The notes under the pieces were generated by a model, which was not told the origin of the DNA, made no database searches, and saw only the letters and a list, made by a program, of their open reading frames with translations. 64,000 bases of DNA from Microbulbifer variabilis (GTDB lineage Bacteria; Pseudomonadota; Gammaproteobacteria; Pseudomonadales; Cellvibrionaceae), in NCBI RefSeq assembly GCF_023716485.1, contig NZ_CP092418.1, positions 62,001 through 126,000 of the forward strand. The letters are read 5' to 3'. The translations under genes were made by a program, and so were the position numbers. Positions 24,716-34,174 of the stretch are shown one piece after another; positions within the stretch are counted from its first letter, which is position 1, and the number at the start of each line of letters is the position of its first letter.

Positions 24716-26422
24716 GTGGACAAAGTACAGTTTGAACAAGTGTTTGGTTACTCGAATGACCAAGCAATAGTTAGCTATTCAAGTCGTGGGGAAATTTCTT
24801 TCGCCCAATTTAAACGTGAATTGGCATTTATTGAGCGAAAGCTAAAAAAATCCCTAAACGAAACTGGGTTCAAAAGAGCTGCCATTTTCTGTGAAGATAG
24901 TTACGAGTTTAGCTTGCTCTTTTTTGCTGCTATGTCTTGTTGTGAAGTCGTTGTTATACCGGCAAATAATAAGCGATTTACCCAGCAAAAACTGGGTGAG
25001 CAAACCCTATTACTGGGCAGCTGGGAAGATAGCTCGGCATTTAGTATAAATATTCCGGATCAATGTAGAGAGGAGCTTTCTGTTCCCAGTTGTTTTGATG
25101 CTGGTATTCAATTATTCACATCAGGAAGCAGTGGTGAACCACAAACCGTTGATAAAACCTTATATCAACTGCTCAATGAGGTTAAGGCCCATAATCTTAA
25201 GTGGTCACCCCGGGTAGCTAATACAACTACTTTGGCAACTGTAAGCCATCAGCATATATATGGCTTACTGTTTAAATTACTGTGGCCACTAGCCAGCGGG
25301 CGTCGATTTGTTAGTAAGACATATGTGGATATTGTGGGATTACTCCAAGACGCCCACAAGTGGGGGCCTGCCGTGTGGGTTGCAAGCCCTGCACAGTTAA
25401 GCCGCCGTATTTCTTCCTGGCCATGGGCGTTGGGAAAATCCTTAGTAGATATCTTTTCTTCTGGGGGGCCTTTACTGGAAGTAGATGCAAAGGCGATTGA
25501 TCAGTTGTGTGGAATCCAGCCCATAGAGGTCTATGGAAGCACTGAAACGGGGGGGATTGCCTGGCGTAATCAATTGCGTCAGAAAAGTTGGAGTCCACTA
25601 AAGGGAGTGAACATTGCAAAAAACAGCGATGGGTTACTCAAAGTCTCTTCTCCGTGGTTGCCCAAGGAGTTTATTTGTCAGGACAAAGTACAAATAAGTA
25701 CAGATGGTATGTTCGAACTCAAAGGACGAGCTGATCGCATTGTTAAGATTGAAGAGAAAAGAATTTCTCTTACACAAGTTGAGTCCCTACTAGTTGGAAG
25801 CTCATATATTGTAAAAGCCAATGCACTTGTTCTGGAGCGTAAAAGAAAAATAGTTGCCGCTGTTGCCACACTAACGGAATCCGGGAAAGAACTATTACAA
25901 AAGAAAGGAAAGGCTTCTCTTGTTCGTAAACTTAGAGAAACCCTGGCCAAGGATCTTGATGGCGTGGCTGTGCCACGTTCTTGGCGTTTTGTTGATGAAA
26001 TCCCCGCTAACTTACAGGGAAAAATAACGAGAGACCTGCTAATGCAACTTTTTGATGAAATTCCGGCAGCAATGGTGCCACAGATTATTAGCAGCGAAAT
26101 ATTAGATAATGCTCGTCAAGTTAATTTTACGGTTAATGACGATTTGCCTTGCTTGGATGGTCATTTTGAAGGCTCACCGGTAGTGCCGGGAGTAGTACAG
26201 CTGGATTGGGCTATGCATTTTGGCCGCCCACTTGTAAAAGCCGGCAGTACGTTTACCCAAATGGAAGTGATTAAATTTAAGCAATTAATGATGCCCGGTG
26301 ATGCTGTCACTTTATCTTTGGAGTTCAGCCAGGAAAAGAACAAATTAAATTATTCTTTTCGGAACACTCAAGATGGCAATTTAGAATATAGCAGTGGTAG
26401 ATTGTGCTTCAGCCATGTCTAA
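24716..26422 (+). CDS. Acyl-CoA/ACP ligase fused to a hotdog-fold dehydratase
   Basis: 568 residues with two enzymes. Residues 1-450 are an AMP-binding ligase: LFTSGSSGEPQTVDKT (133-148), EVYGSTETGG (271-280), ELKGRADRIVKIEEKRIS and the catalytic lysine region LQGKITRD (Lys 436). It should activate the aromatic starter acid. Residues about 455-568 form a FabA/FabZ-like hotdog with DGHFEGSPVVPGVVQLDW (His 483), resembling ApeI-type dehydratases. These two activities are separate proteins in several described aryl polyene systems. Start GTG 24716 lies nine bases after the previous stop. The AMP ligase core looks short at the N-terminus. Confidence 0.88.
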   Translation: MDKVQFEQVFGYSNDQAIVSYSSRGEISFAQFKRELAFIERKLKKSLNETGFKRAAIFCEDSYEFSLLFFAAMSCCEVVVIPANNKRFTQQKLGEQTLLLGSWEDSSAFSINIPDQCREELSVPSCFDAGIQLFTSGSSGEPQTVDKTLYQLLNEVKAHNLKWSPRVANTTTLATVSHQHIYGLLFKLLWPLASGRRFVSKTYVDIVGLLQDAHKWGPAVWVASPAQLSRRISSWPWALGKSLVDIFSSGGPLLEVDAKAIDQLCGIQPIEVYGSTETGGIAWRNQLRQKSWSPLKGVNIAKNSDGLLKVSSPWLPKEFICQDKVQISTDGMFELKGRADRIVKIEEKRISLTQVESLLVGSSYIVKANALVLERKRKIVAAVATLTESGKELLQKKGKASLVRKLRETLAKDLDGVAVPRSWRFVDEIPANLQGKITRDLLMQLFDEIPAAMVPQIISSEILDNARQVNFTVNDDLPCLDGHFEGSPVVPGVVQLDWAMHFGRPLVKAGSTFTQMEVIKFKQLMMPGDAVTLSLEFSQEKNKLNYSFRNTQDGNLEYSSGRLCFSHV

Positions 26423-27155
26423 CTTTTGTTTTGTAATACCCGTTTATAATCATGAGGGGGCAATCGCAGAGACGCTAGCATCTCTGGATGACTTTAACCT
26501 GCCTTACATTCTGGTAGATGATGGCTGTGATGAACCCTGTAGAATTGAACTACAACGCTTAGAGCAGGGCTACGGTCCGCGGGTTCACTTGGTTGTTCGC
26601 CAGGCTAATGGTGGAAAAGGTGCTGCGGTAAAAAGTGGTCTGCGAGCTGCGAAAGCGCTTGGATATAGTCATGGAATTCAAGTCGATGCCGATGGTCAAC
26701 ACAGCCCTGCTGATATACCTCAATTCCTAGAGAAAAGCAGAAAGTGCCCTGATTCACTGATTTGTGGCTATCCGCAATACGATAAATCAGTACCTAAAGT
26801 TCGTTTGTGGGGACGCTATCTAACTCATGTATGGATCTGGATTAATACTCTTTCTCTGGAGATTAAGGATTCCATGTGTGGGCTGCGTTGTTATCCCTTA
26901 TCTCGAACTGTAGATTTGTTAGATAACGAGTATACCGGTGATCGAATGGATTTTGATCCAGAGATCTTGGTACGGTGGTATTGGAGCAAAGGCGGTCTCT
27001 GCCAGGTACCTGTAAATGTGAGCTACCCAATAGATGGCGTTTCCCATTTCCGGGGATTTAAGGATAACTTCCATATATCGGCAATGCACACCCGTCTATT
27101 TTTTGGCATGTTGGCCAGAACTCTGCGTATTTCGACAGTAGGGCGAAAAGCGTGA
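26415..27155 (+). CDS. Family 2 glycosyltransferase
   Basis: 246 residues beginning at ATG 26415, which overlaps the ligase stop. Typical GT-A features are FVIPVYNHEGAIAETL (start), YILVDDGCDEPC, ANGGKGAAVKSGLRAA and the DxD-type metal site QVDADGQHSPADI (about 95). It lacks clear membrane helices. Dolichyl-phosphate-mannose-synthase-like enzymes of this kind occur in aryl polyene clusters and probably build the sugar part of the lipid anchor. Confidence 0.9.
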   Translation: MSNFCFVIPVYNHEGAIAETLASLDDFNLPYILVDDGCDEPCRIELQRLEQGYGPRVHLVVRQANGGKGAAVKSGLRAAKALGYSHGIQVDADGQHSPADIPQFLEKSRKCPDSLICGYPQYDKSVPKVRLWGRYLTHVWIWINTLSLEIKDSMCGLRCYPLSRTVDLLDNEYTGDRMDFDPEILVRWYWSKGGLCQVPVNVSYPIDGVSHFRGFKDNFHISAMHTRLFFGMLARTLRISTVGRKA

Positions 27156-28075
27156 GTAATTTACACTGGTCAAAATACCGGGAACAAGGCTTTTTCCTGG
27201 GTATCAAGTTCTTATTCTGGTTGCATCACTGGTTGGGTCCGATTGCCTTTAAAGTTGCGGTATACCCGGTAGTTTTATGCTACTACCTAAAAAATCAGAG
27301 TGGCCGCAATTCGATCCAGGAGTACTTGGAATTATTCACTAAACGCTACCCATCTAGCGGTATAGAACCGAATTGGAAAACCGGATTTAAAATTTTCCTT
27401 AATTTTGCTAACAGTGCTAGAGAAAAGCTTGAAGCTTGGTTTGTGGGTATCCCGGATAGTCAGGTAAATTTCCCAGAAAGAGCAGGTCTTCACCAGTTGG
27501 CCGCTAGTGGCCAGGGTGGATTAATTATTGGTTCTCACCTCGGGAACCTGGAGGTTTGCAGGGCACTTGGCAGCCTGACAAAGGTACGGGTAAATGTGTT
27601 GGTGCATACAAAGCATGCGGTGAAATTTAATCGCATGATGAAGATGCTCAACCCCCTGAGTCAAGTGCGACTTATCCAGGTGACAGAAGTAACTCCCGCT
27701 TTAGCGATGCGACTCTCCGAGGCTATTGAAGCCGGGGAGCTGGTTGTTATTGTCGGTGATAGAACACCGATTAACTCTATGGGACGCACCTGTGAGGCAG
27801 AATTCCTAGGGCGAAAAGCGCCTTTTCCCCAGGGGCCCTATATTCTTGCTGCGCTGCTCAAATGCCCGGTGTACACACTTTTCTGTCTGCGCAGTACTTC
27901 CGGATACGATATCTATATGGAAAAACTCTGCGATCGCGTTGTGATGAAACGCGGTGACAGAGAAGGGCATATTCGCTCTCTTGTCGAGGAGTTTGCACGA
28001 CGGTTGGAGCGCTATTGTCATATAGCACCTTTGCAATGGTATAACTTTTACCCGTTCTGGGATCAACAAAAATGA
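27152..28075 (+). CDS. LpxL/HtrB-like lipid acyltransferase
   Basis: 307 residues, membrane-bound, of the lysophospholipid acyltransferase group that acylates lipid A. It has the HX4E motif in IIGSHLGNLEVCR (about 128-140), then VVIVGDRTPINSMG and GRKAPFPQGPYILAALLKCP. The neighbours suggest it acylates the polyene's lipid anchor rather than lipid A. Start GTG 27152 overlaps the glycosyltransferase stop. Confidence 0.87.
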   Translation: MSNLHWSKYREQGFFLGIKFLFWLHHWLGPIAFKVAVYPVVLCYYLKNQSGRNSIQEYLELFTKRYPSSGIEPNWKTGFKIFLNFANSAREKLEAWFVGIPDSQVNFPERAGLHQLAASGQGGLIIGSHLGNLEVCRALGSLTKVRVNVLVHTKHAVKFNRMMKMLNPLSQVRLIQVTEVTPALAMRLSEAIEAGELVVIVGDRTPINSMGRTCEAEFLGRKAPFPQGPYILAALLKCPVYTLFCLRSTSGYDIYMEKLCDRVVMKRGDREGHIRSLVEEFARRLERYCHIAPLQWYNFYPFWDQQK

Positions 28076-29631
28076 ATTCAGCAGTACTACAACGAACCCA
28101 AATAGTCTTTGATGGCACAGCTCTATCTATTGATCAGGTAAATACCATTGCAGCTGGCCGTGGCGATATCTCTCTATCTGATGAAGAGAGCTTTGTAGCA
28201 AGGATAAATCGCGGTGCCGAGTTCCTGGATAGCCTTTGGCAGAAGGAAGGTGTGATCTACGGAGTAACCACTGGATATGGTGATTCTTGTACCGAAAGTA
28301 TTCCTGCAGATCTGGTGGAAGAGTTACCTCATCGATTATTTACCTTCCATGGTTGTGGAATGGGGGAAGTCTTTACTCTTGAGCAGAGTAGAGCGATTGT
28401 CGCAGCCCGGATTGCCAGCCTTGCAAAGGGCAGTTCAGGGGTCCGATTTCGGCTGTTGCAGCAATTGGTTCTGTTACTTCAGAAAGACATTATTCCGGTA
28501 ATTCCCCAAGAGGGGTCTGTGGGAGCCAGTGGCGACTTGACCCCACTGTCTTATGTTGCTGCGGTTTTGTGCGGGGAGCGCAAAGTTTGGTACCGAGGCC
28601 ATCAGAGAGATACTGCTGAGGTATTCGATGAATTACAGATTGAGCCATTAAAGCTGTACCCCAAAGAGGGTTTGGCGATAATGAATGGCACCGCCGCAAT
28701 GACTGGCTTAGCGTGCTTAGCCTATAAACGGGCAGAGTATCTAGCACAGCTGAGTGCTCGTATTACCTCCATGATGAGCGTTGCGTTGGATGGCAATGCC
28801 TACCATTTCGATAGCGCGCTTTTTGCAGTGAAGCCTCACCCCGGTCAAAACCAGATTGCAAAGTGGATTCATGACGATCTCAATGTTGGTGCCGCTCCAA
28901 GACAAAATAGCCGATTGCAGGATCGCTATTCACTTCGGTGCGCTCCCCATGTAGTGGGTGTATTACAGGACTCTCTGCCCTGGCTCCAGCAATTTATTCA
29001 TAACGAACTAAACAGTGCTAATGATAACCCGATCATCGATGGTGAAAACGAGAGGGTGCTTCATGGTGGGCACTTCTATGGTGGGCATATAGCCTTCGCC
29101 ATGGATAGCCTGAAGAATGCGGTAGCAAATCTCTCTGATTTACTGGATCGACAAATAGCCCAACTGGTTGACGTTAAGTTCAATAATGGGCTCCCGGCAA
29201 ACCTCTCAGGTGTAACCGGGCCTCGAAGATCGATTAACCACGGCTTTAAGGCTGTTCAAATTGGTGCGAGTGCCTGGACTGCTGAAGCACTAAAGCAGAC
29301 CATGCCCGCAAGTGTTTTTTCCAGATCAACGGAGTGTCATAACCAGGATAAGGTCAGTATGGGCACCATTGCTGCCAGGGACTGTATCAGGGTATTACAG
29401 TTAACGGAGCAAACGACCGCAGCGGCACTGATGATTGCTTGGCAGGGCATTCAGCTTCGAGTTCGTAGTGGGGGAGTGGATTTGGAAAAATTATCTACCG
29501 CTCTTAATACCACAATCAGGCAGATAGGAGATGAATTTTCTTTTCTGGAGGAAGATAGAGAGCTTGAACAGCCATTGAGAAAATTCGTTTCATTAATTCA
29601 GCAAAGACATTGGCGCTTATATGAAAACTAA
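28072..29631 (+). CDS. Aromatic amino-acid ammonia-lyase (histidine/tyrosine ammonia-lyase family)
   Basis: Removes ammonia from an aromatic amino acid using the self-made MIO cofactor. The 519-residue product has the cofactor triad Ala152-Ser153-Gly154 in GSVGASGDLTPLS, the catalytic tyrosine in YGVTTGYGDS (Tyr 63) and NDNPIIDGENERVLHGG. At the specificity site it reads FHGCGMG with His 93. A histidine there favours tyrosine in characterised tyrosine ammonia-lyases. Making p-coumarate as polyene starter is the likely role, while histidine use is unlikely in this setting. It overlaps both neighbours by a few bases. Confidence 0.9.
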   Translation: MNSAVLQRTQIVFDGTALSIDQVNTIAAGRGDISLSDEESFVARINRGAEFLDSLWQKEGVIYGVTTGYGDSCTESIPADLVEELPHRLFTFHGCGMGEVFTLEQSRAIVAARIASLAKGSSGVRFRLLQQLVLLLQKDIIPVIPQEGSVGASGDLTPLSYVAAVLCGERKVWYRGHQRDTAEVFDELQIEPLKLYPKEGLAIMNGTAAMTGLACLAYKRAEYLAQLSARITSMMSVALDGNAYHFDSALFAVKPHPGQNQIAKWIHDDLNVGAAPRQNSRLQDRYSLRCAPHVVGVLQDSLPWLQQFIHNELNSANDNPIIDGENERVLHGGHFYGGHIAFAMDSLKNAVANLSDLLDRQIAQLVDVKFNNGLPANLSGVTGPRRSINHGFKAVQIGASAWTAEALKQTMPASVFSRSTECHNQDKVSMGTIAARDCIRVLQLTEQTTAAALMIAWQGIQLRVRSGGVDLEKLSTALNTTIRQIGDEFSFLEEDRELEQPLRKFVSLIQQRHWRLYEN

Positions 29632-30055
29632 TAAACCTATGCGCCCTGAAAAATGGGCGGCGCAAGTTGAACTACAAATTCCTTTCCACGATGTGGATAT
29701 GATGGAGATAGCTTGGCATGGGCATTATGCAAAGTACTTTGAAATAGCCCGATGTGCATTGTTTGATCAGTTGGAATATAACTACCAACAGATGAAGGAA
29801 TCAGGTTTTGCCTGGCCGGTCATAGACTTGCGCGTACGATATGCAAAGCCTTTACGATTTCAGCAGTGGATTGTTATTTGCGCTGAGGTTTCTGAATATG
29901 AAAATCGATTTAAAATCAATTATACAATAACAGATAGAGATACCGGTGTACGCTTAACAAAAGGACATACCGTACAGGTAGCTGTCGAAATTAGTAGTGC
30001 CGAAATGCTGTTCGCATCGCCTCCAATTTTGCTGGAAAAATTAGGGGTAAATTAG
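29621..30055 (+). CDS. 4HBT-type acyl thioesterase
   Basis: 144-residue single-hotdog thioesterase. The characteristic opening PFHDVDMMEIAWHGHYAKYF holds the catalytic aspartate, followed by the long helix FEIARCALFDQL. In aryl polyene clusters such an enzyme is expected to hydrolyse or edit ACP-bound chains. It overlaps the ammonia-lyase gene by 11 bases. Confidence 0.88.
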   Translation: MKTNKPMRPEKWAAQVELQIPFHDVDMMEIAWHGHYAKYFEIARCALFDQLEYNYQQMKESGFAWPVIDLRVRYAKPLRFQQWIVICAEVSEYENRFKINYTITDRDTGVRLTKGHTVQVAVEISSAEMLFASPPILLEKLGVN

Positions 30056-30057
30056 TG

Positions 30058-30672
30058 ATGACTGTTACGCGCTTGGTTGTATTTTTTATTTGTTTTCTAT
30101 TTTCCACAGTAACTTCTGCTTTGACCTCAGAGCAGCAGGCGGTTTTGCGGGAGATAGAGAAAAATATTGTGTCATCTCCACAGATGCTTGGCACTTTTGC
30201 CCAGACAAAGAGGCTGCCCCAGTTGCCCAGGCCTCTGGTTTCTTCAGGCGTCCTGGCTATTTCTGAAGAGTTAGGATTAAGCTGGCGAATAGAGAATCCA
30301 ATAGAATCCCATCGAATATTTAAACTAGATGATGCTGATTTCGGAAATCGGATCAATAGCAATATTGTAGGAAATCATGTGGCTGATCCTCTATTAAAGA
30401 TTATCAGTGGTGATTTTAGTGAGCTGGATCAGACTTTTACGGTGGGACCACAAATCGCAGAAGAGCAATGGAGAATTAACTTAATTCCCAAGCAAGAGGC
30501 TTTTAGAAAGGTTATTGAATCGATAGAAGTCGTGGGAGACAAAAAGATTCGGAAAATAGTACTAGCTGAAGCCAACATGGCAATTACTGAAATAGATATT
30601 ATGAATTTACATTCAGTTGAAGCTAATAACAGTCAACTACTGAGTGAATTCTCAGAAGATAACCAGAAATAA
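30058..30672 (+). CDS. LolA-like periplasmic lipid carrier
   Basis: About 204 residues with a signal peptide (LVVFFICFLFSTVTSA). The beta-rich mature part (GTFAQTKRLPQLPRPLVSSG, LGLSWRIENPIES, AEEQWRINLIPKQEAFRKVI) is characteristic of outer-membrane lipoprotein carrier relatives found in pigment clusters. It probably hands the polyene lipid from the MMPL exporter next door to the outer membrane. GTG 30055 or ATG 30058 can start it; the ATG is chosen. Confidence 0.85.
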   Translation: MTVTRLVVFFICFLFSTVTSALTSEQQAVLREIEKNIVSSPQMLGTFAQTKRLPQLPRPLVSSGVLAISEELGLSWRIENPIESHRIFKLDDADFGNRINSNIVGNHVADPLLKIISGDFSELDQTFTVGPQIAEEQWRINLIPKQEAFRKVIESIEVVGDKKIRKIVLAEANMAITEIDIMNLHSVEANNSQLLSEFSEDNQK

Positions 30673-30676
30673 TCTC

Positions 30677-32941
30677 ATGTCACGTCGAGTTGTTATTTGG
30701 CTTTCCTTTGTTAGTGTAATTCTTGGGATAACTGTATTACGCTATCAATCCAGCTGGCTGCAAACAGATGTTTTGTTATTAGCTGATAATAACTCCGACT
30801 CGGTAAGTAGTGCTGGCATCCAGAAAAAAGTCAGTCAGCAATTACAGGGAAGTTTAATTTGGGTTTTAGTTTCTGAAGGAAAAGAATCACAACGTCTGGC
30901 CAGGCATACCCAAGAGTTGGCGCAGAAACTAAAGGCCGCTAAATCTGTAGAGTCTGTTGAATATCGTTGGGCCGATTCTGAAAGCTATAAAGAGGAGTGG
31001 GAGCTGCTCTTTCCTCTGCGCCAACAGCTACTCAGCCTTGAAGATAGGGCGTTATTAGACGCTACGCCAGAGGAACTTATACAGCGTCAATTGGGTAAAT
31101 TATACGGGCCTGACGGCGCTGGAATCGATTTGGAGAAAGATACTTTCTCAACTTTTCGCAATTACTTTACCGCTGATATTGGAGTTACTCCACAAGTCTT
31201 TGATGGAATTCCGGTACATACAGAAGGACATAAAGTTTTTACCCTGCTTTATACGCTGGCCGCACCAGTTGATTTGACTGGAGAGAGCGATATATCACTT
31301 CTTTCTTTACAGTCAGAATTAAAGCAATGGGCTCAAAAAAATGGTTATTCGCTGCTGGTAGCTGGAGCCCCCCTGCATACAGAGTATGCTGCTGCTATGG
31401 CACAGGATGAAATACGCCTGATTGGCTCCCTTTCGATCCTTGCTATTTGCTGTCTATGTATTGTTGTCTTTCGCTCATTAAAACCTCTACTAGCTTGTAC
31501 ATTCGCAATTCTATGTGGCGTGGCCAGTGGCATATCTGGTGTCATTATCATTTTGGGCCAAATTCATATACTGGCTTTTGTATTTGGTACGACGGTTTCT
31601 GGATTGGCAATCGATTACGCATTTCACTTTATTTGTAATCGATTGAGGCTTGGCAAGCCAAAAGATAAGGATATATTACCCGGGCTATTGTTGGGATTGA
31701 TATCAAGCTGCTTGGCATTTTTCTCTCTTGCATTAACACCTTTTCCGCTTTTACAACAAATAGGGATTTTTGTCGGCTGTGGTTTAATAGGGGCTTGGTT
31801 GACTGTAATCCTGTTATTTCCAGGCTGGATTAATATTAAGCATAGGCCTTTATCGTTTTCCAGTCAGTTTCCTAAACTCAATATTAGGTACTACCTGTTC
31901 CCATTGGTTGGGCTGTTGATTTTTGGAGCTGCGGCACTTCAGAAAATTCAATTTAATGATGACCTAAAACTGTTTTACCAGCCTCCAGAATTTCTTACAC
32001 AAGATGAAATAGATCTAAATTCTCTGATTAGATCCCGGCCAGACTCCCGTTACTTTCTGGTTTTTGGTGAAGATGAGCAACAAGTATTAACACGGGAATG
32101 GGAACTTAGAAATCAACTGGACTATTTAGTAGAAAAGGAAATTATTAGTGGTTTTCAGGGGGTAACCAACCGGATACCTCCAAAAGAGGTTCAAGAAGCT
32201 GACTGGAAGTTATTGTCGAAGTTTTACAGTGGGGATGCTGTCAGGTCTTTTTATCAGCAATTGGGTTATTCTGAACAAGATATTAATCAACAGTTAAAAT
32301 CTAAAATACAGCCATTCAATACCTTTAACTTCTCTGAATGGTTGCCAGTTGCAGGTCGGCAATATAAAGGACTATGGCTGGGTTGTGAAAATAATCACTG
32401 TTATTCTGTGGTTCGTATTTATGGCTTAACAGAAGATTTGTCATCTTTAGAGTTACTGCCTGGAGTAACCTATGTCGATACTACCAGAAGTATCTCTAAT
32501 GTGATGTCACAACAACGTGATCTGTTGCTGCAATTACTGCCATTAATATTCATTGTTGTATTTTTAGTGACGGCAACTAAAACAGGAATAAAACAAGCCT
32601 TAAGTATAGTTGCACTTCCATCCAGCGCAGTACTAGGCACCCTGGCGATAGTGATTTTACAGGGATCCGCAATTAATCTATTTCATGTTGCGGCTTTATT
32701 GCTTGTCTTTGGAATTGGTATAGATTACGCAATATTTAGCTATACGAGCCGGAAAGCAGAGCAGCATTATACCCTGCTGGCGATAGCTATGGCTGGGTTA
32801 ACAACTTTTTTAGGGTTTGGTTTGCTAGCATTGTCTGGCACACCGGCCATTGCAAATTTTGGGTTAGTCCTGGCTGTGGGCACAGTATTAACTTTGTTGT
32901 TGGCATTTCTATTTTTTTGTACACGGGGTAAGGGATATTAG
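30677..32941 (+). CDS. MMPL/RND-family exporter
   Basis: Inner-membrane exporter of 754 residues with the duplicated layout of RND proteins: one membrane helix, a large periplasmic loop, five or six helices around residues 240-390, then the same again, ending with helices around 620-750. The family blocks FGTTVSGLAIDYAFHF and FGIGIDYAIFSYTSR are both seen, with the aspartates used in proton coupling. With the LolA-like protein and the DUF3261 lipoprotein it should form the route for polyene lipids. Start ATG 30677 is favoured; an ATG at 30644 would overlap the LolA-like gene. Confidence 0.9.
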   Translation: MSRRVVIWLSFVSVILGITVLRYQSSWLQTDVLLLADNNSDSVSSAGIQKKVSQQLQGSLIWVLVSEGKESQRLARHTQELAQKLKAAKSVESVEYRWADSESYKEEWELLFPLRQQLLSLEDRALLDATPEELIQRQLGKLYGPDGAGIDLEKDTFSTFRNYFTADIGVTPQVFDGIPVHTEGHKVFTLLYTLAAPVDLTGESDISLLSLQSELKQWAQKNGYSLLVAGAPLHTEYAAAMAQDEIRLIGSLSILAICCLCIVVFRSLKPLLACTFAILCGVASGISGVIIILGQIHILAFVFGTTVSGLAIDYAFHFICNRLRLGKPKDKDILPGLLLGLISSCLAFFSLALTPFPLLQQIGIFVGCGLIGAWLTVILLFPGWINIKHRPLSFSSQFPKLNIRYYLFPLVGLLIFGAAALQKIQFNDDLKLFYQPPEFLTQDEIDLNSLIRSRPDSRYFLVFGEDEQQVLTREWELRNQLDYLVEKEIISGFQGVTNRIPPKEVQEADWKLLSKFYSGDAVRSFYQQLGYSEQDINQQLKSKIQPFNTFNFSEWLPVAGRQYKGLWLGCENNHCYSVVRIYGLTEDLSSLELLPGVTYVDTTRSISNVMSQQRDLLLQLLPLIFIVVFLVTATKTGIKQALSIVALPSSAVLGTLAIVILQGSAINLFHVAALLLVFGIGIDYAIFSYTSRKAEQHYTLLAIAMAGLTTFLGFGLLALSGTPAIANFGLVLAVGTVLTLLLAFLFFCTRGKGY

Positions 32942-32944
32942 CCA

Positions 32945-34174
32945 ATGAAAGAAATTAAGTCTGACGTTGTTATTATTGGTGCCGGACCTGCTGGAGCTGT
33001 AGCCGGTGCTTTGTTGGCTAAAAATGGCTGGAGTGTATCGATCGTTGAGCGAGAGATGTTCCCTCGCTTCTCTATCGGCGAGAGTTTGCTGGCACAGTGT
33101 ATGGAATCTCTTGAAAACGCAGATATGTTGGAGGCAGTAAAATCCGCAGGCTTCCAATTTAAAAATGGTGCTGCTTTTGAATGGGATGGTGCCCGTACTT
33201 CATTTGACTTTCGTGAAAAATTCACACCAGGGCATGGTACAACTTTCCAGGTACAGCGAGCCAAGTTTGACAAAATACTGGCCGATGAAGCTGAGCGCCA
33301 GGGAGTAAAGATTTATTATCGTCATTCTATTGTATCAGCTGATATTGCCGAAAATGGTGCGGAACTGATTGCAGAACACAACGGTGAAGAGCTTGCTTTC
33401 CAGAGCCGTTTTGTTCTGGATGCAAGTGGTTTTGGACGAGTTCTACCAAGATTACTGGACCTGGATCGTCCGTCAGAGTTTCCTGTACGTGAATCAGTAT
33501 TCACACATGTAGAGGACAATATTACTGATAGTAATTTTGACAGAGATAAAATACTTATCACAGTCAATCCCAATGAGAGAGATATTTGGTATTGGTTGAT
33601 ACCTTTCGCCGATGGCAGAGCTTCTGTTGGCGTTGTTGGTGAGAAGGAAAAGATCGCGGCTTGGGGACAGGATCCAGAACAGATCCTGAAAGGTGCTATT
33701 TCGGCCGCACCAGAGTTGGCAAAAACTTTATACAACGCAAAATTTGATACCGAGATTCAACGTATTCGTGGATATTCGAGCAATGTAACCAAGCTGGCAG
33801 GTCCAGGCTTTGCTCTTTTGGGAAATGCTGGTGAATTTCTGGATCCAGTATTTTCTTCAGGCGTTACCATCGCAATGAAGTCTGCAGAGTTAGCCGCTGA
33901 ATGTTTACACCGTCAACTCTCTGGAGAGAGCGTTGATTGGGACAAAGAGTTTTCTGTGCCTTTAAAGCAGGGTGTTGAAGTTTTTAAAACGTATGTAAAG
34001 GCTTGGTATGATGGCCGCTTTCAGGATGTGATTTTTTATCAGACTGAGCAAAAAGAAATTAAAGGAATGATTTGCTCAATATTGGCAGGTTATGCCTGGG
34101 ATAAGAAAAATCCTTTTGTTGCTGCTGCAGAGCGTAGATTGAATACACTGGTGGAAATATGCTCCGCTGGTTAG
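32945..34174 (+). CDS. Flavin-dependent halogenase-like oxidoreductase
   Basis: 409-residue FAD enzyme. It carries the dinucleotide site VVIIGAGPAGAVAGALLAKN, GESLLAQ, a lysine in GFQFKNGAAFEWDG (Lys 73) at the place of the catalytic halogenase lysine, the motif DIWYWLIP (W215-P220, pattern WxWxIP) and FLDPVFSSG (298-306, pattern FxxPxxSxG). All three halogenase marks are present, so chlorination or bromination of the aromatic head is plausible. Related proteins in aryl polyene clusters are often called only NAD(P)/FAD-dependent oxidoreductases and may lack halogenation. It overlaps the lipoprotein gene by 16 bases. Confidence 0.85.
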   Translation: MKEIKSDVVIIGAGPAGAVAGALLAKNGWSVSIVEREMFPRFSIGESLLAQCMESLENADMLEAVKSAGFQFKNGAAFEWDGARTSFDFREKFTPGHGTTFQVQRAKFDKILADEAERQGVKIYYRHSIVSADIAENGAELIAEHNGEELAFQSRFVLDASGFGRVLPRLLDLDRPSEFPVRESVFTHVEDNITDSNFDRDKILITVNPNERDIWYWLIPFADGRASVGVVGEKEKIAAWGQDPEQILKGAISAAPELAKTLYNAKFDTEIQRIRGYSSNVTKLAGPGFALLGNAGEFLDPVFSSGVTIAMKSAELAAECLHRQLSGESVDWDKEFSVPLKQGVEVFKTYVKAWYDGRFQDVIFYQTEQKEIKGMICSILAGYAWDKKNPFVAAAERRLNTLVEICSAG

